From Gautieria morchelliformis (Eukaryota; Basidiomycota; Agaricomycetes; Gomphales; Gomphaceae), in the NCBI GenBank assembly GCA_015179125.1, contig WHVA01000462.1:27940-91939 (forward strand): a DNA stretch of 64,000 bases, in the 5' to 3' direction. Positions 53,501 through 64,000 of the stretch are shown piece by piece. The position numbers and the translations under genes are program-made. The stretch's first letter is position 1. Every line of letters starts with the position of its first letter. The notes beneath the pieces are model-generated. The model made no database searches, had not been told where the DNA came from, and was given only the letters and a program-made list of their open reading frames with translations.

Positions 53501-54620
53501 ACATGCATCAGCCGAAAGGGTTTGAGATACCAGGAAGGGAGCACGAGGTGTTCCATCTCAAGAGGGTGATCTACGGCTTGAAACAATCAGGTCGCGAATG
53601 GTATGATGACTTGAAGGGTACCCTAACTTCCATGGGCTTCACAAGGTGTCAAGTCGAGCACGCAGTGTTCTACCGATACGACCAGGACGCCACCGTGCTT
53701 GCGGTCGATGTAGATGACATCACTATCATTGGGGATTCGAGGCGTGGCATCAGCAGGTTCAAGGAGCAACTGAGCACGCACTACAAAATCAAGGACCTAG
53801 GCGATCTGAACTGGCTATTGGGTCTCGAGGTCACAAGAGACCGAGACCAAAGAACGATCACCTTCAGCCAAAGTGCGTATGTCCAGAAGATAGTGGAGCG
53901 CTTTAATTTGCAGGATGCCCGACCGCTCTCAATCCCTATGAACCCTGGCAATATCCTGTCAGTCGAGGACTGCCCTAAAGCCCCTCAAGAAATAGCGAGG
54001 ATGAAGCGCGTACCTTACAGAGAGGCTATCGGTCGTACCTGTCTTGCTTCATGCAGAACCCCGGACACGTCCATTGGGAGGCGGTGAAAAGGGTCATCAG
54101 GTATCTGAAGGGCACGAAGGAAGCCAAGCTCACGATAGGAGCAGGCGGGACATTCGAGTGGGCACTCGAAGACAGGAGGAACCGCTACGGACTGGAGGGC
54201 TTCAGTGATGCCGACGGGAACTCGCAGGAGCATAGGCACGCGATATCAGGCTATGTCTTCACCATAGATGGTGGAGCTGTGAGCTGGAATTCGAGGAAGC
54301 AGTCCCTTGTCTCGCTGTCGACAACCAAATCCAAGTACGTTGCCACCACGCATGCGAGCAAGGAAGCGCTATGGATCAGAGCATTCATCAGCGATGTATT
54401 CCATCCCCTCATGCAGCCTGTTCTGCTCTACTGCGATAACACCTCAGCCATCGCCATGGCGCAGAACGACAGGTACCACACCCGCACGAAGCACATAGAC
54501 ATTCACTACCATTTCATCAGGGAAGTCATAAGCAACGGGCTTATCGACCTGCGCTATTGCCCTATGCAAGACATGGCGGCAGACATTTTCACGAAGGCAC
54601 TGCCGCGACCCACATTCTAA
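50500..54620 (+). pseudogene. G gag-pol polyprotein, frames broken
   Basis: Gag from 50500 (MGPAGESTPSVSFTKGYQVS; UBN2-type capsid, LKSMHEQLNGMGDKIEDQDF) to a frame break at 51136. From 51171: zinc knuckle CWTCGERGHLKYSC, protease YDSGASSHMSP, the HxMGHIS...CSTCTKAK zinc region, integrase with SDVWGP, DRGGEYLSDEF and ENGVAERLNRTLLEHA, and a hydrophilic linker to about 53250. RT follows in another frame (ARLVAQGFSQIEGIDYNETF, YGLKQSGREWYDDL, AVDVDDITIIG). A deletion of roughly 17-20 codons near 54030 removes the TRPDI-type segment, then RNase H runs to 54620 (HTRTKHIDIHYHFIRE). One polyprotein in the living ancestor. Confidence 0.9.
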
Positions 54621-54663
54621 CGGCTCAGAACATTACTCAGGGTAATTTCGAATTGAGGGGGAG

Positions 54664-55033
54664 TGTTGGAAATAACTAGTATCCTCAGGTCAATTCTCCA
54701 TTACTGTTAGGTTGTAGATACATGTACACTGTCGTGGCTAGGTACTCGTGTCTCTAGGAGACGCAGGTGGGGCCGGGCAAGGATGCCCGGCCTGCATATA
54801 GGAGTGGAGCAGCGCTAGTTAGTTCTCCTCAGTGTCTGTCCACACTGAGGAGGTAAGAGTGCCGCCACGTTATATCGTCCTAGACAGCTGATCATTTGGT
54901 AGTCTGATCTTGTCTAGGTAATACCCAATACACACTTAGTGTCTGTCCACACTGAGGAGTCTGATCTTGTCTAGATTGACAAGTACCCGTTGCATAACCT
55001 ACTTACCGCACTCAGTTGTTGCCCATCTCAACA
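54664..55033 (+). repeat. 3' LTR of G
   Basis: 370 bp, preceded by TTGAGGGGGAG (polypurine tract, about 54652-54663). Compared with the 5' LTR it has an extra 57 bp (about 54919-54975) that repeats GTGTCTGTCCACACTGAGGAG and TCTGATCTTGTCTAG. Confidence 0.92.
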
Positions 55034-55038
55034 GAGAT

Positions 55039-55718
55039 GTTCATCGACGAACTCTCGGAGAGTCTGGAGTTCACTTTGCGAAAGGGAGTAGATCGGTCCA
55101 AGGGGCGGAGATGCTCCTTCTTCCAAATCTATCTTCAGATCGTAAGGTCGATGTTCAGCATGTTTGTCGGCTTTGGCCTTATTGAACACGTCCAGGAAGT
55201 CACGATATTCTTCTGGAACTGAGCTCATGTCGACCGGAGCGGAAGTCGAGGTGGAACGAGCCTTGACTGAAGCCGAGTCGGAAAGGTGAAGCTGGAAAAT
55301 GGTTGTATCTTCTTGCCGTTGCAATACTCGGAAAGCGGTGGCGGAAACGAGCGCAATTCAAGGAGCTTCGAGGGGCGGAGGTGCTAAAGCGGGACCAGAG
55401 TGCGGAACTGAATCCACAAGCGGAGTTGCAGAAGAGGCCTGAGCCATCTTTGCAGATGACGTCGGAATAGACGGAAGTTGATCCAGGGTACGGAACTGTA
55501 TTTGGCCCAATGCCCAGTTAATTGACAGATTATATCGGGTGAGCCAATTGTGTCCTAGTACAACGGAACAGCTAGCATCTAACGGAGTAACATAAAACGT
55601 AACTTCATGATTGTCCCCAGTAGCGAAACGGATAGACAGATCCATGACTTGAGAAATTGCCGTGTTGGAAGATCCGTCGAAAAGGCGGAGCGGAATAGTC
55701 AGAATGTTGTGGGTCGGA
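55039..55718 (-). pseudogene. F protease end and protease-RT linker
   Basis: Between copia G and copia H on the F strand. From 55718: PLRLFDGSSNTAISQVMDL, VLGHNWLTRYNLSINW (protease C-terminal part), a Pro/Ser/Ala-rich linker, a frame change near 55330, then PEEYRDFLDVFNKAKADKH and SPPLGPIYSLSQSELQTLRE leading into RT. It joins the protease start at 60984-61190 once H is removed and RT at 50177 once G is removed. Confidence 0.85.
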
Positions 55719-55723
55719 AGTTT

Positions 55724-56221
55724 TGTTGGGTGCATTTATGCTCCTGCACCAAAATCAAGCATAATATATCCAATTTGTTGTGTGGCCTTCCAATTTCTTC
55801 TCACATTGTTCTTGTATTATGCATCCATTTCTCTGGTTATTTTCGAAATTTTCCACTCATTCCTTATCTCTCTATTTCATCTTGTTATTCCTACTTTCAC
55901 AAGCGGCTGCACCCAGCGGAGTCTGAAATGACTTCGACGCGCGAGCTCTTGGGCGCTAAAGGGCCGGGTAGTAGTACATGCGCAGTGGAACACATTTCCC
56001 CCTCTCTCAGTGACCACTAAATTCACTGAGAGAGGCAAGTAAATTAGTCTAGTAGTCTTTGCATTTATTGACCTAGAAATGCTCTGTAGTGAATTGATTT
56101 CTAGGTAGTGTATAATATATTTATAGTGACCACTAAATTCACTGAGAGAGTGAATTGATTTCTAGTCTATTCTTTTGAATAACAAGTCCATACCTACTGC
56201 CTATAATTCCTGTCCTCTACA
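55724..56221 (+). repeat. 5' LTR of H
   Basis: 498 bp, TGTTGGGTGCATTTATGCTC to CCTGTCCTCTACA. Contains a repeated CACTAAATTCACTGAGAGAG block (about 56017 and 56130) that forms hairpins with CTCTCTCAGTG. Followed by GGTTATGGGCCCC (56223-56235), the Met-tRNA-half type primer site. Confidence 0.93.
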
Positions 56222-56226
56222 GGGTT

Positions 56227-59200
56227 ATGGGCCCCGGAGACACTTCTGAGAAGCTGTTGGGTGTTGAGAAGCTTGCTACTGATGGAAGTAATTGGCCATT
56301 GTGGCGAGCCACTCTCATCAGCTATTTCGAGTCCAAAAATCTGCTCAAGCATGTAGAAGGGAGAGTCACTCGACCTCCTGATCCTCCAGTCATGCCCCCA
56401 GGCCATATTCTAACAGAAGCTGAGGAAACTCAGATGGATAAGGCCGAGGAGAAGCTGGAGAGATACCTTGCTAGAGAAGGACAAGCCAAGACCCAAATCA
56501 TCGTCTCAGTGTCAGAGTCATTAGCCCTGATGCTACAGAAGCAGAAGACAGCAAAAGAGACTTGGGATGCACTGGTCAATGAAATGACCAAAAAGCCCAA
56601 GATGGTCCTCACCAGCCTGCAGAGACAACTCCGCAGTATGAGATGTCCTGAGGATGGAGACTTGAGAGATCACTTGGACAAGGCCCAAGACCTATATGCT
56701 CGTCTTAATGAGATGGGAGCTAGAGTTTCTGAAGAAGAATTCATGGACATAATCCTTGCGTCACTTCCACCATCCTATGAGGCAGTCATGAATGCCCTTA
56801 CAACTTCGCTTGAAGAATGCGGGATGCCATTGGTCCCTGATAATATTATTAGGGTACTAAAGGCTCAGTATGACAGGAAGAAAACACTCCCGCAAGAAGA
56901 GCAGGTGTTTATTGGTTCATCTACTAAGAAGGACCAGAAGGGGCAGAAGGCGCATGTATGCACCAACTGCAAAAAGCCTGGACATTCCATCGAAAATTGC
57001 TGGGCTAAAGGAGGTGGTAAAGAAGGTCAAGGACCACGTCAGAAGAAGAAAGCCAAAGGCAAGAAGAAGAAGAAGGGTAAAGCAAAAGCGAATGTTGCCG
57101 AAGAAGAGTCTACTTCTGAGGAAAGTGGTGATGGGCATCTTGCCTTCACCAATTTTGATGAGTGCTCTAATTTCAATTTGAGCACATCCTCAGGAGTTAT
57201 AGTCATACTCGACACCGGAACGACATCGCATATGACTCCTCACAAAAATTTATTGAGGAACTACTGTCAATTCTCACAGCCGAGGACTATCCGAGCAGCC
57301 AACAAAGGTACCTTTGATGCCTTCGGCTCAGGACTGCTCGTATTATCCAATAAGGTTGGAGATAGAACAGTAGAAGTCACGTTGCAAGATACATACTATG
57401 CACCCAAAATTGCTGCTACCCTCGTCTCGATCGGTCGGTGCGATGATGCTGGCTACGACATTCGACTCGGTGGCCAGAAATGCACAATATCTAATGCTGC
57501 TGGAAAAGTATTGATGCAAGCACCGAAAGTCAATGGCTTATATCGACTAGACTTCCAGTCACCAAGTGCTCAAGCCCATATGTGTTTATCTGCCATGGAA
57601 ATTCATCAAAAGATGGGGCACATCTCGCAGAAGTCCCTACAACATCTATTAAATCATGGCATGATATTGGGCATTGAACTGAGCTCCACAGGCGATAGAA
57701 TTGTCTGTGATGCGTGTATTCAGGCCAAGATTGCGCGCAAACCTCTTCCTCGAGAACCCAGAGACCGAACATCAAAATTCGGTGACAGAATTTATTCTGA
57801 TGTCTGGGGACCTGCAAGACACCTCACGATCGATAAGAAGTCATATTATGTCTCCTTTATCGATGACTACTCAAGAGAATCGGTGATCTATCTCATGGCG
57901 AACAAATCAGAAGCATTCTCAAAGTACAAACTCTACGAGGCTTTAATGCTTCGACAGAGAAATGTGCACATCAAGGCACTTGTTTCTGATCGAGGGGGCG
58001 AGTATATGAGCTCTGAATTCGAACAGCATCTAGCCAAACAAGGCACGAAGCATCAGTTGACGGTACACGACACACCAGAGTCCAATGGTGTTGCGGAACG
58101 CCTGAACCGAACCCTCACTGAGAGAACTCGTGCCATGCTGCTAGAATCAGGCCTTCCTAAGATATTATGGGGCTATGCGATACAGCATGCCAATTATCTT
58201 AGGAACAGGACGCATACAAGAGCTCTACCAGATAAAACGCCCTACGAGATGATTCACCATGAAAAACCGAATCTCAAAGACATTCACGCGTGGGGAACTG
58301 AAATTTACGTTAAAATCACTCAGGGAGATAAATTGGCAGCTCGTGCCAAGAGAGCTCGGTGGATAGGAATTTCTGCGCAGAGCCATGGTCATTATGTTTA
58401 TTGGCCTGACTCGCACAAAGTTTCTGTCGAGCGGAACGTTGTCTTTGATTCAGAAATGAAGAAGGGAAAGGTCCCAATCATTTCTATTGAGGAATCCAAG
58501 CTACCTACGTCTAAAGAAGAGAAGAAGGCCATTCCGGCATCAGTGCCTGTGCCCGGTCGCTTAGTCAGCGAAGAGCAAAGATCGAAGAAATTGATGAAAG
58601 TGCACCGGAAGAATATCTTGAAAAGCTGCAACCTATTCAGGGAGTTGATGACAGACCTAGAGAAGCTGAACCGATAAGGAGAAGCGAAAGGATCCGTCAA
58701 CAACAAGTGCAGCCGGCCCCATCAGGTCCCGTGACAAGATCTCAAACTCAGAGACAAACTGGCGCACATATGACTACGCTAGCTTACGAGGACGTTGAGG
58801 ACCATGAAGAAGTTTTATTCGACCAAGAATTATCCTCCGAGATTGATGGCATCAGTAACTATGAGTGTGCCATCAGTGCGTTTCTAACCGACGGTCAAAA
58901 CAATAACAAGGCGCCGGATTTGAGTCAAATTGAACCTAGCAATGCAGACGAAGCTCTGAATAATCCTATGTGGAAGAAATCAATGGACAAAGAGTATGAG
59001 GCCTAATCGACAAGGGAGTGTGGGAAAGAACCAAACCACCTCCTAAGCCAACATTGTCGGCAACAAATGGGTCTACCTTTGGAAGCGTAATCCAGAAGGG
59101 AAACCAATAGTACCTAAATCGAGAATGGTCGCCCAAGGCTTCACGCAGAAGTTTGGAATCGACTATGATGAGACATACTCACCTGTTGCTCGGTTATCCT

Positions 59201-60467
59201 CCCTACGGATCATATGCGCCATTGCTGCTAGAAATGACTGGCCTATTCATCAAATGGACGTGGACTATGCATACCTCAATGCTAAGTTGCCCGAACCTAT
59301 TTACATGAAGCAGCCATATGGATATGAGTCAGGAGACAAAGGCGAAGTGCTACTTTTGAAGAAAGCACTCTACGGCCTCAAGCAATCTGGAAGAGAATGG
59401 TACAAACGTCTAAGTGGTGAATTCCACAAGTTAGGATTCACTACGTCAGCCACAGACGGGGCTGTATTTTATAGACGTGGCGGAAAGGGGCATGTGATCA
59501 TTGCAACAGCTGTGGACGACCTTACCATCACAGCTGAGAATCAGTCAGTCCTGGACGAAGTCAAACGAGATCTTGCTCAGGTCTTCAGTATGAAAGATCT
59601 AGGCGAGATTCATTGGCTATTGAATCTCAAAATCGAAAGAGACTGGCAGAAGAAGACCATTGCAATTTCACAACCTGCATACATCGAGAAGATCATCAAA
59701 AAATTTAATCTCGAAGATGCAAAGACTTATGCTACGCCTCTTGATCCAGCCGTAAAATTATCTAAAGACCAATGTCCTTCTACAGAGAGAGGCAAGAAAG
59801 CCATGTCGAAGTTTCCATACAGGCAAGCTATAGGATCACTGATGTGGGCGGCTGTAGCCACTCGACCTGACATTGCATTTGCGGTGTCATTACTCTCGCA
59901 ATTCCTTGAAAATCCAGGTGGCACACACTGGAATGCAGTCAAACGTGTCTTCAAATATTTGAAAGGCACGAAGCATTACAAGCTCACACTTGGAAGAAAT
60001 CAAGACGGCTTGATGGGGTATTCAGATGCGGATTGGGGTTCACAGAGTCATAGGCGTTCGTATTCGGCATACTTATTTCAGATTGATGGAGGCACTGTTT
60101 CATGGAGTTGCCAGAAACAGTCGATAGTAGCCCTCTCATCAACTGAAGCCGAATTCGTCGCCCTGACCCATGCGGGCAAAGAGGCTCTTTGGATGCGCCA
60201 TTTTATTTCTGAAATATTCCAACCACTGAACAGACCCATCCAAGTTTATTCAGACAATCAATCAGCCATTGCCATCACGTATGGCACCCAACAACACACG
60301 AGAACCAAGCATTTCGACATCCGATTATATTTCCTTCGAGATATAATCAAAATCAACAAGCCAAGCTCGTTTATTTGCCAACCGAACAAATGTTGGCAGA
60401 TATCCTCACTAAAGGACTTCCTAGTCCTAGAGTGAAGATTCTTAACGAGCAAATCGGAATATATTAA
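56227..60467 (+). pseudogene. H gag-pol polyprotein, few frame breaks
   Basis: ATG at 56227 lies inside the primer site. Gag (EKLATDGSNWPLWRATLISY; AQDLYARLNEMGARVSEEEF), zinc knuckle CTNCKKPGHSIENC, protease ILDTGTTSHMTP, MGHIS...CDACIQAK, integrase SDVWGP, DRGGEYMSSEF, SNGVAERLNRTLTERTRA, all in one 816-codon frame to 58677. A shift near 58560 leads to RRSERIRQQQ and on to 59004. Shifts near 59003 and 59043 lead into RT (RMVAQGFTQKFGIDYDETYS, YGLKQSGREWYKRL, TAVDDLTIT), RNase H (GYSDADWGSQSHRRSYSAY, HTRTKHFDIRLYF), and one more near 60350 before the last codons ending at 60467. With identical LTRs these breaks are suspicious and may be sequence errors; H could be active. Confidence 0.9.
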
Positions 60468-60480
60468 GCTTGAGGGGGCG

Positions 60481-60978
60481 TGTTGGGTGCATTTATGCTC
60501 CTGCACCAAAATCAAGCATAATATATCCAATTTGTTGTGTGGCCTTCCAATTTCTTCTCACATTGTTCTTGTATTATGCATCCATTTCTCTGGTTATTTT
60601 CGAAATTTTCCACTCATTCCTTATCTCTCTATTTCATCTTGTTATTCCTACTTTCACAAGCGGCTGCACCCAGCGGAGTCTGAAATGACTTCGACGCGCG
60701 AGCTCTTGGGCGCTAAAGGGCCGGGTAGTAGTACATGCGCAGTGGAACACATTTCCCCCTCTCTCAGTGACCACTAAATTCACTGAGAGAGGCAAGTAAA
60801 TTAGTCTAGTAGTCTTTGCATTTATTGACCTAGAAATGCTCTGTAGTGAATTGATTTCTAGGTAGTGTATAATATATTTATAGTGACCACTAAATTCACT
60901 GAGAGAGTGAATTGATTTCTAGTCTATTCTTTTGAATAACAAGTCCATACCTACTGCCTATAATTCCTGTCCTCTACA
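60481..60978 (+). repeat. 3' LTR of H
   Basis: 498 bp, identical by eye to the 5' LTR, preceded by CTTGAGGGGGCG as polypurine tract and followed by TSD AGTTT. Confidence 0.93.
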
Positions 60979-60983
60979 AGTTT

Positions 60984-61204
60984 ATGTTTCAAAACAAAGT
61001 CGGAATCGAGGAAACAATGAGTCGAACCGGAGTCGACCAGTGCTGTGAACAGGGGTGCGGAAATGGTGTCGGAAGTGAGCCGAACAGAGAGGGAGTTGGA
61101 GGACGAAAGAGCGGATGCGTTGAGTTTAACCTCATTTGTCACACGAATGGGGTCAACACAGCCCTCAGCTCGTGCGGAGGCCGGAGGACTGCTGACTATT
61201 TTTT
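60984..61204 (-). pseudogene. F protease start and gag-pol junction
   Basis: On minus from the A-run at 61204: SPPASARAEG, then NEVKLNASALSSSNSLSVRL and ALVDSGSTHCFLDSDFVLKHK, the aspartic protease active site (DSGS). The frame is -1 relative to gag if the original A-run had six A, as in B. H cuts it at 60983. Confidence 0.8.
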
Positions 61205-61922
61205 TGATAAGAGTTGCTGTAAATGTATTTGGGTTTTATTCAAGCTTCGAGTGGAGCTGAATCGAGTAGAGTTCTGAATTCTGAGAGGACTGTTTGTACT
61301 ATGGGGACTATTTCGATCAGGAATCTTGAGGCGGTGGAGAGGTGAAACTGTTGTTATTCGTCTTCGACAGTTACATTTGTTTATACTATTTAACTACTGG
61401 AAAGGACTCGGCGTCGATGCGATACGTACGGTATGTGATGTAGAAACACAGGGGGATGTGGAGTGTGGACTGGAGTGAACTCTCGAGTGAATATTACAAG
61501 GTAATGCTAAGAGTTTATTGTACGCAAGGCAGTGGTCTGAAGGGACATGTGCGTGATATATAGGAGAAATCGTGGGGCCTCGGTCGGAGCCGCTCAGGGA
61601 CGATCGGATGTATATCGTGTCTTGGTCGCAACTGAATTGGTGCCTAAGCGGGGATCTGTGCCTCGGGTCGGTCTCTCGATCGAGATTGATGGAATCGACA
61701 TATGTAATGTGATAGTGACCGGCTTGGCGTGCCCTGTGCGCGTGCGTGATAATGTATTGGTCCGGCGTCGTGTGTATGCGAGTCAGGGGATTCGGGGATA
61801 TCTGTGTGTGGCTGAGTATAGACGAAAGCATAGGTTCTGGGGATCGTGATTCGGTCATGTCCGCATATCTTAGATACTGGTCTCGGTGATGTCATTAATA
61901 TCGTTTCTGGAATATCATAACA
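61205..61922 (-). repeat. Solo LTR at the end of F gag
   Basis: 718 bp, on minus TGTTATGATATTCC...CTTATCA, flanked by A-runs of six on each side (TSD AAAAA or AAAAAA). Removal gives Asp-Ala-Lys-Lys-stop, matching the Lys-Lys-stop end of B gag. It sits exactly in the A-run that would be the frameshift site. Confidence 0.8.
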
Positions 61923-63485
61923 TTTTTTGCATCTGTAGCGGGGGCCGCTTCGGATTTCTCTTCCGTCTTCGCCGCACGGCCCTTGGCCTTTGCAGCGGAA
62001 GCGGAAGCTCAGGTGCAATCGCAAGCGACGTGACCGCCTTTGCTGCAGAAAAGGCAAAGGTTGTTGTCCATGTGACACTGGTGTTCTACAGGGGTTAGTT
62101 TTCCGTCCTTCCCAAGTTTGTCGGAAAGGTCCAGAGTACTCTTCCGGGCGTTGGTGTTGGAACCAGAGGCCTGGTTGTTGCGAGGGGTGGAGTTGTTGTT
62201 CCGGTTGCCGGAGTTGGATCCGGAACTGTTGTTGTTGTTGTTGTTTCTGGAGTTGTTATTTCCGGAATTAGTCTTCTTCTTTCTTTGTCAGACTTCTTGT
62301 CGGAAGACTTGTCGTTCTTGCTCTGGGTGGAAGTTTCGCGAGCGATCTCAGAATGTCTTTCCCAGTGTGCGAATCGATGGATTGGGCAAGGTTGCGAAGG
62401 TCGGTAAGGGTGGCGGGTTTTCCGACATGGGCAATTTCATCCTTGATCCGGGATGGCAAGCCCATGTAAAACTGGCGTCAGAGTGCGGCTTCTCCCCATT
62501 GGACTCGAGGAGCAAGCTGCTGGAATGTGACGATATATTTAGCTATCTTATGAGTGTCTTTCATACGAAGCTTATCGAGTTCATTTTCCGCATCGGCTTC
62601 CATGTCAAATGGTCCGAAGTTGCTGCGGAGTTCGGAAACGAAGTTGTGGTAATCGTCGGCCCAGTCGACGAGAGCGAACGGATCCATGAGGGCGGGTTCG
62701 AAGTAGTCGAGAGCGTGCCTCAGAGATAGGAACGGGCGTAATTGACCTTTCGTTCGTCGTCGGGAAAGGCGTCGGGACAATCACGGAAGTTGAGTTGAAG
62801 CTGGACCAGAAATGGCTGGAGCTTCTTGGGGTCGGAACCGTCGAACTGATCTGGTTCGCGGACCTTTGTCTTGGGGCGTGGTGGTGCTTGGGCCGGGCGC
62901 TGAAGTTGTCCAGCTAGCATGGTGATGGCTTGTGCAAGATCCGAACTGGCGCAGGCGGAACTGGGTTGGCGGGAATCTGAGGTGGAATTGGAGGTGGAGG
63001 ACCGGCCCGGGTGGGCCGCCATGAGGGCCACCTGGAGGTGGGCCGCCATGAGGGCCGCCTGGAGGTGGGCCGCCATGAGGGCCGCCTGGAGGTGGGCCGC
63101 CATGAGGGCCGCCTGGAGGTGGGCCGCCATGAGGGCCGCCTGGAGGTGGGCCGCCATGAGGGCCGCCTGGAGGTGGGCCGCCATGAGGGCCGCCTGGAGG
63201 TGGTCCTGGTGGAGGTGGTGGTGGTGGAGCTGGGCGTTGGAATGACACTGCTGTTTGTTCGCCACTGCTACTCGTCGAGTTTCCGTCATAGTCGGGATTG
63301 TCGTCAGGATTAGCGTCGGGAACTTCTTCGAATTGTTGCGGAATAGCATCGGAGAGCTCATCGTCGGCACGAGAGCTGCCGGAGGGTTCCGCATGCCTTG
63401 GTGCTGTGGATCTAAGACTGCCAAAATAAGAGAGAGCTTCGACAGCTCCTGCTCGAGCTGAAGTAGCTGTGGTACGAGGAGGCAT
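61923..63485 (-). pseudogene. F gag
   Basis: ATG at 63485 (MPPRTTATSARAGAVEAL), an acidic Ser/Asp-rich stretch, the Pro/Gly/His tandem repeat (63013-63201), a frame change near 63000, then SDLAQAITMLAGQLQRPAQ, VREPDQFDGSDPKKLQPFLV, another change near 62740, LDYFEPALMDPFALVDWADD, SELRSNFGPFDMEADAENEL and RMKDTHKIAKYIVTFQQLAP, and a further change near 62475. An Asn/Ser-rich linker and zinc knuckle CLFCSKGGHVACDC at about 62050 follow, then a TGA near 62010 and AAKAKGRAAKTEEKSE. At least three single-base frame changes, as in B pol. Confidence 0.8.
63013..63201 (-). repeat. 27-bp tandem repeat, seven copies, coding GPPPGGPHG
   Basis: Seven nearly perfect copies of a 27-bp unit in the N-terminal part of F gag. 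Low-complexity Pro/Gly/His sequence, probably disordered. Confidence 0.92.
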
Positions 63486-63518
63486 AGCGATAGTTATCGG
63501 GTGGGAATCAGATAATAC

Positions 63519-64000
63519 TGTTACGTATCGAGATTTCCACTAAGTCGGAACTGGAAAGGACAGCGGCTTCAACTTATAGGTTGCGCCCCCAATGAACTAT
63601 CGTCCTAAGTATTTCGGAACTGAGTCAGAAGTCGGAAAGTACTGAACCAAAGGTTGGTCAGAACTTGAGTCGGAACTGAGGCGGAAGGCGGAAGACGGAA
63701 GGCGGAGAGAGACTGAGATCTTGCTAGACTCGCTGTACTAGGAACAGGAGATGGAGCGAAGGAAATCAAGTATCGAAGGTGATTATCTGATTGGCAGAAT
63801 AACAGACATACATGACAGGCTTTTTATACAAGAGCTGAGACAACAGGTAATGGGTAGTACTAAGCAAATTCCGGGGGAAGCGGAAGTCAAGTAGACAATG
63901 CGTGGGAACTAACTATGGGAACAATGGGACTACAAGGGGTTCAGGGTAAGGTAGAACAATGGCAAAGAACAAGGGTCAGGAAAACATATCTGACAACGAA
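63519..64000 (-). repeat. 5' LTR of F, cut by the window end
   Basis: 482 bp visible, starting TGTTACGTATCG on plus, matching 42086 onward. The last 250 bp have several one-base shorter homopolymers than the other copies (for example GGGG for GGGGGG near 63940). Confidence 0.88.

Larger units (their letters stand above)
50183..55033 (+). mobile_element. Copia element G (Ty1/copia) in F RT
   Basis: 4851 bp, TSD GAGAT (50178-50182, 55034-55038), LTR ends TGTTGG...CAACA. The order gag, protease, integrase, RT, RNase H is that of Ty1/copia. Opposite in orientation to F. Excision rejoins Asp-Glu-His-Leu-Asn-Met-Gly of F RT. The 5' LTR is 313 bp, the 3' LTR 370 bp because of a 57-bp internal duplication. 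Confidence 0.93.
55724..60978 (+). mobile_element. Copia element H (Ty1/copia) in F protease
   Basis: 5255 bp, TSD AGTTT (55719-55723, 60979-60983). The two 498-bp LTRs appear identical base for base, so H should be the youngest element here. Same orientation and primer site as G. Frames are nevertheless broken about four times by what look like single missing bases. Confidence 0.93.
42086..64000 (-). mobile_element. Chromovirus F with four nested insertions
   Basis: Read on minus: 5' LTR (63519 to beyond the window), gag, protease, RT, RNase H, integrase, chromodomain, antisense accessory gene, purine tract, 3' LTR (42086-42763). Inserted into it are a solo LTR at the gag end, copia H in protease, copia G in RT and element E in the chromodomain. 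Each of the four has a TSD and each removal rejoins F codons. Without them F is roughly 8-9 kb. Its outer TSD cannot be checked because the right end lies beyond base 64000. Confidence 0.9.

Noticed and set aside
61394..62078. Overlapping ORFs of about 150 codons on both strands
   Set aside because: They lie inside the solo LTR at 61205-61922 or cross its border; no motif.

Overview
The window holds no recognisable host gene. It is a nest of fungal transposable elements. Ty3/gypsy chromoviruses, Ty1/copia elements, a Tad-like LINE with a C-terminal RNase H and CCHC knuckle, a Pif1/Helitron helicase fragment, a PIF/Harbinger transposase and 46-55 nt GT-AG introns together suggest a repeat-rich basidiomycete, probably an Agaricomycete. 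The species cannot be fixed from the sequence. All boundaries and target site duplications (TSDs) were read by eye.

Layout. 1-6783 is the 3' part of chromovirus A: pol on +, an antisense accessory gene on -, then a 3' LTR. Its integrase holds a TA-flanked MITE, and its accessory gene holds a 1.75 kb unknown insertion that itself carries a copia-type solo LTR. 6792-7063 is a gag scrap of the D family. 7268-17579 is gypsy element D on - (TSD GAAAT), with a sense ORF after integrase, a solo LTR inside that ORF and another solo LTR in its reverse transcriptase. 17585-19990 is mostly unrecognised. 19993-28137 is a complete chromovirus B (550-bp LTRs, TSD TCAAC) with a solo LTR in gag and an antisense accessory gene. 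28143-30850 carries a broken Harbinger transposase. 30855-32759 is a second D-family fragment (K) split by two LTR-like insertions and ended by a LINE (32760-35875). 35876-36905 is an F-like 3' fragment, 37085-39012 a helicase fragment, and 40848-41505 a solo LTR. 42086 to beyond 64000 is chromovirus F on -, with four elements nested in it: E (44478-47532, TSD CAGCG), copia G (50183-55033, TSD GAGAT), copia H (55724-60978, TSD AGTTT) and a solo LTR (61205-61922).

Four things stand out. (1) Chromoviruses A, B and F and the fragment at 36 kb all carry, between integrase and 3' LTR and on the opposite strand, a gene with a Zn2Cys6-like cysteine cluster, a phase-0 intron before the cluster and, in the three full copies, an acidic tail. 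(2) The D/E family is packed with short perfect inverted repeats, in coding as well as non-coding parts; tandem units in E have different arm sequences that still pair. (3) Premature stops are almost all TGA where relatives have Arg, two catalytic acids (LINE reverse transcriptase, helicase Walker B) are lost by changes that fit CpG transitions, and the LTRs of B differ almost only at CpG. This points to cytosine methylation and deamination. (4) Many single-base deletions break the frames of B, G, H and F gag, even in H whose LTRs look identical, so some are probably consensus errors.
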